This document shows positions 6,758 through 8,097 of a stretch of 8,097 nt of DNA, piece after piece. The number at the start of each line of letters is the position of its first letter. The stretch's first letter is position 1. This DNA comes from Bacteroidales bacterium UBA3754 (GTDB lineage Bacteria; Bacteroidota; Bacteroidia; Bacteroidales; UBA1715): contig DFGI01000064.1 of the NCBI GenBank assembly GCA_002371705.1, positions 1 to 8,097 on the forward strand, read 5' to 3'. The notes under the pieces were generated by a model. That model worked only from the letters and a program-made list of their open reading frames with translations, searched no databases and had not been told where the DNA came from. The translations under genes and the position numbers were made by a program.

Positions 6758-7078
6758 ATGACAAAAACGACAAAGGGAACATTACTGCCTCGCAGGTTGG
6801 AACAAAATATGGCAATTGTAGGCGAACAAATAAAATTGGCTCGTCTGCGGAGGAATTTAAGCATTGCCGACATTGCAGAACGGGCAACGTGTTCGCAATT
6901 GTCGGTGATGCGCGTGGAAAAAGGTTCGCCAACCGTAGCCATAGGCATTTACCTAAGAGTTCTCTATGCCATGCAACTTGATGCGGACATTCTTCTTCTG
7001 GCTCAAAAAGACGAACTTGGCCGCAATCTACAGGATTTGGAACTGAAACAACGCCGAAGAGCGTCAAAACGCAACTAA
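6758..7078 (+). CDS. HipB-like XRE family transcriptional regulator (probable orphan antitoxin)
   Basis: From the ATG at 6758 the product has 106 residues. The in-frame codons at 6734 (TTG) and 6746 (ATG) were rejected because they overlap the promoter and the expected transcription start. After a short basic N-terminus comes a five-helix XRE domain: MAIVGEQIKLARLRRNLS (18-35), a helix-turn-helix IADIAERATCSQLSVMRVEKG (36-56), then SPTVAIGIYLRVLYAMQLDADILLLA. LGRNLQDLELKQRRRASKRN forms a basic tail. The VEKG-P-VAIG-YL-VL pattern followed by a LG--LQD--L tail is what I recognise in regulators encoded immediately upstream of HipA-type kinases. HipB proteins dimerise, repress their own operon and hold HipA inactive. 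Here no hipA follows; only a short relic is seen from 7080. The flanking inverted repeat at 6707-6751 is a good candidate for its binding site. Whether it still regulates anything is unknown. Confidence 0.82.
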   Translation: MTKTTKGTLLPRRLEQNMAIVGEQIKLARLRRNLSIADIAERATCSQLSVMRVEKGSPTVAIGIYLRVLYAMQLDADILLLAQKDELGRNLQDLELKQRRRASKRN

Positions 7079-7079
7079 A

Positions 7080-7196
7080 ATTATTGATTCCGTAAGACAA
7101 GGAATGCGCCAATGGCAGACCGTGGCAAATCAATGCAGAATCTCAAAATCGGAACAGGAACGATTTGCAAAAAGATTTGAAGTGAATTTAATGTAA
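7080..7196 (+). pseudogene. Remnant of a HipA-type kinase: C-terminal tail only
   Basis: Starting 1 bp after the XRE stop, in a different frame from it, 38 codons read IIDSVRQGMRQWQTVANQCR followed by ISKSEQERFAKRFEVNLM and a TAA at 7194-7196. The pattern (IIDxV, then W-x(4)-A, a short IS-x-SE turn and a final F-x(4)-F helix) resembles the extreme C-terminus of HipA family toxins, where a helix pair closes the kinase domain. The frame is open only back to a TGA at 7044, and no start codon precedes the match in a sensible position. The N-terminal and kinase parts, normally about 400 residues, are absent. An internal deletion running from just after the hipB stop to near the hipA end explains both the position and the order. 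The match is from memory of the family, not from a search. Confidence 0.5.
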
Positions 7197-7231
7197 GGTA
7201 CACAACTTTGTGGTCCACAAACTTGTGTACC
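7197..7231. terminator. 35-bp near-perfect palindrome, possible bidirectional terminator
   Basis: Arms 7197-7213 and 7215-7231 are complementary at 16 of 17 positions around a single central base; they begin GGTACACAA and end TTGTGTACC. As RNA either strand would form a stem of about 14-15 pairs with a small loop. It sits immediately after the hipA-remnant stop and 33 bp from the 3' end of the convergent TonB-like gene, a natural place for a two-way terminator. Neither side has a clean U-tract (AAGAAATTTATT on the plus side, TTACATTAAA on the other), so a protein-binding palindrome is an alternative. Confidence 0.55.
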
Positions 7232-7264
7232 AAGAAATTTATTTATTTTCTAATTCTTTCTGTT

Positions 7265-7738
7265 TCATCGTATTGTAAACTGAATTGGTACCAAATAATA
7301 TACATTCACTTTTTCTCCATGTTGCTCTCCAGGTGTAAAGGGTTTTAAGTGAGGAATAACCTCCAATGCGGCAGAATCAAATGCAGGAGAATCAATAAAC
7401 GCATAATAGGGGGAGAATTTTAAAATATCTGGGTTAGTTATATGCCCTTCTTTATCTACAACAAAACGAACGAAAACATACCCTTGTATGCTATCTTTTT
7501 TTGCATCTTCGGGATATACCAAGTTTTCATTTATGTCTTTCATTAATTCTCTCATTCCTCCTGGATATGCTGGCATTTTTTCAACCTTATTATACACAGG
7601 TTCATAAATTTCTGTAGGCTCAATACAGTTTATAGTAGCATATTCTGGATTAATACAACAACTATCTTCTTTCTGCGCTTCCGCAAAAAACGGCAACATA
7701 AACATCAACACCAATATTTCCCCTATTTCCTTCGTCAT
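7265..7738 (-). CDS. Small exported TonB C-terminal-domain protein
   Basis: The 157-residue protein begins with a signal peptide (residues 1-21, MTKEIGEILVLMFMLPFF then AEA before Q22). A short linker containing C27, C28 and C38 leads to a TonB C-terminal domain at about 52-155. Recognisable parts are VEKMPAYPGGMRELMKDI (52-69), NLVYPEDAKK (72-81), GYVFVRFVVDKEGHITNP (86-103), DSAALEVIPHLKPFTPGEQHG (121-141) and VYYLVPIQF (146-154). TonB proteins couple the proton gradient to outer-membrane receptors, but this one lacks the N-terminal membrane anchor and proline-rich spanner, so energy transduction is unlikely. Free-standing domains of this kind are common in Bacteroidetes and their job is mostly unknown. 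Its ATG overlaps the stop of the upstream copy by 4 bp (ATGA), so the pair forms one operon whose promoter lies beyond the window. The extra cysteines and the insert FIDSPAF distinguish it from its neighbour. Confidence 0.85.
   Translation of the reverse strand: MTKEIGEILVLMFMLPFFAEAQKEDSCCINPEYATINCIEPTEIYEPVYNKVEKMPAYPGGMRELMKDINENLVYPEDAKKDSIQGYVFVRFVVDKEGHITNPDILKFSPYYAFIDSPAFDSAALEVIPHLKPFTPGEQHGEKVNVYYLVPIQFTIR
7428..7471. repeat. 44-bp direct repeat, copy within the intact TonB-like gene
   Basis: This stretch, starting TCTGGGTTAG, is identical base for base to 7880-7923. On the minus strand it encodes the VRFVVDKEGHITNP part of the TonB domain. Identity including third codon positions points to a recent tandem duplication or gene conversion between the two copies. 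Confidence 0.85.
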
Positions 7739-8097
7739 TTATCTAATTTAAACTGAATTGGTAGAAGATAATATACATTCACTTTTTCTCCATGTAGCTC
7801 CCCTGGAATAAATGTTTTTAAGTGAGAAAGAACTTCCAATGCGGCAGAATCCCATACATGAGAGGGTGATATTATAATTTCTGGGTTAGTTATATGCCCT
7901 TCTTTATCTACAACAAAACGAACCACAACCGTCCCTTGTAAACCTTCTTTTTTTGCATCTTCGGGATATACCAGGTTTTCTTCTATGTCTTTCATTAATT
8001 CTCTATTTCCTCCTGGATATGCTGGCATTTTTCAACCTTATAAAATGGACCAGTGTCTAGTTCGGACGTAACATTCCTATATGGATAGGGCGTAACA
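7735..8097 (-). pseudogene. TonB C-terminal-domain gene, partial at window edge and frameshifted
   Basis: The 97 residues read from 8028 to 7735 (MPAYPGGNRELMKDIEENLV and onward, ending VYYLLPIQFKLDK) form a nearly whole TonB C-terminal domain, closely similar to the neighbour at 7265-7738. Directly upstream of that ATG the same frame has a TGA. In the other frame, from the window edge at 8096 down to 8033, the minus strand is open and reads VTPYPYRNVTSELDTGPFY followed by KVEK. KVEK continues straight into MPAYPGG in the intact copy. The A-run here has five bases (8028-8032) where the intact copy has six (7576-7581), so a single-base loss splits the gene. It may be a true pseudogene, a slippage or phase-variation site, or a sequencing or assembly error. 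The N-terminus, probably with a signal peptide, lies beyond the window. The downstream ATG at 8028 would give an unexported fragment. Confidence 0.7.
7880..7923. repeat. 44-bp direct repeat, copy within the frameshifted TonB-like gene
   Basis: Identical to 7428-7471, with the two copies 452 bp apart. Further high-similarity blocks flank it, for example around TTTCTCCATG (7312-7321 and 7785-7794) and the region encoding NLVYPEDAKK. The repeat pair could support recombination that removes or fuses the two genes. Confidence 0.85.

Noticed and set aside
6723..7133. Minus-strand open frame of 136 codons opposite the XRE regulator
   Set aside because: It covers the plus-strand promoter, operator and HTH gene and shows no family features.
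7197..7231. CRISPR repeat or insertion-sequence terminal repeat
   Set aside because: There is a single palindrome with no spacer array, no matching second copy in the window, and no transposase frame nearby.

Overview
The window looks like a chromosomal segment from a Bacteroidetes, most likely a member of the Bacteroidales. The case rests on protein resemblance (a BatB-type aerotolerance protein, a Bacteroidetes-style deoxynucleoside kinase, small TonB C-terminal-domain proteins), on promoters of the TAnnTTTG type, on the absence of clear Shine-Dalgarno sites, and on a moderately AT-rich composition. No species can be named from sequence alone.

Positions 1-5457 hold a closely packed plus-strand run of genes. 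It starts with the 3' end of batB. A SpoIID/LytB-domain exported protein overlaps batB by 4 bp (ATGA). After a short gap with a good -7 box comes a deoxynucleoside kinase, then a Wzz-type polysaccharide chain-length protein, a Wzy/WaaL-type polytopic membrane protein, and a ComB (2-phosphosulfolactate phosphatase) family protein. These last four are separated by 2 bp, 1 bp and a 17-bp overlap, so they probably form one transcription unit that mixes nucleotide salvage, surface-polysaccharide assembly and a sulfonate-type phosphatase. A glycoside hydrolase family 5 protein without a signal peptide follows at 5501-6523 behind its own probable promoter.

Positions 6524-7264 are an accessory-looking patch. 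They contain a possible dispersed intergenic repeat, then a HipB-like XRE regulator. Its -7 box is flanked by a near-perfect 13-bp inverted repeat whose arms sit about three helical turns apart, which is a convincing autoregulatory operator. The HipA kinase expected downstream is missing. Directly after the regulator's stop codon, in another frame, lie about 38 codons that read like the C-terminal tail of HipA, so this appears to be a decayed toxin-antitoxin locus that kept its antitoxin and operator. A 35-bp near-perfect palindrome closes the patch.

Positions 7265-8097 carry, on the minus strand, a tandem pair of small exported TonB C-terminal-domain proteins joined by an ATGA overlap and sharing a 44-bp identical stretch. 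The upstream copy, which runs off the window, has lost one base in an A-run (five A instead of six), and this separates its N-terminal part from the TonB domain.

No tRNA, rRNA, CRISPR array or transposase gene was seen. No wholly new multi-gene system is evident. The most distinctive signals are the hipBA relic with its operator and the frameshifted TonB-like tandem.
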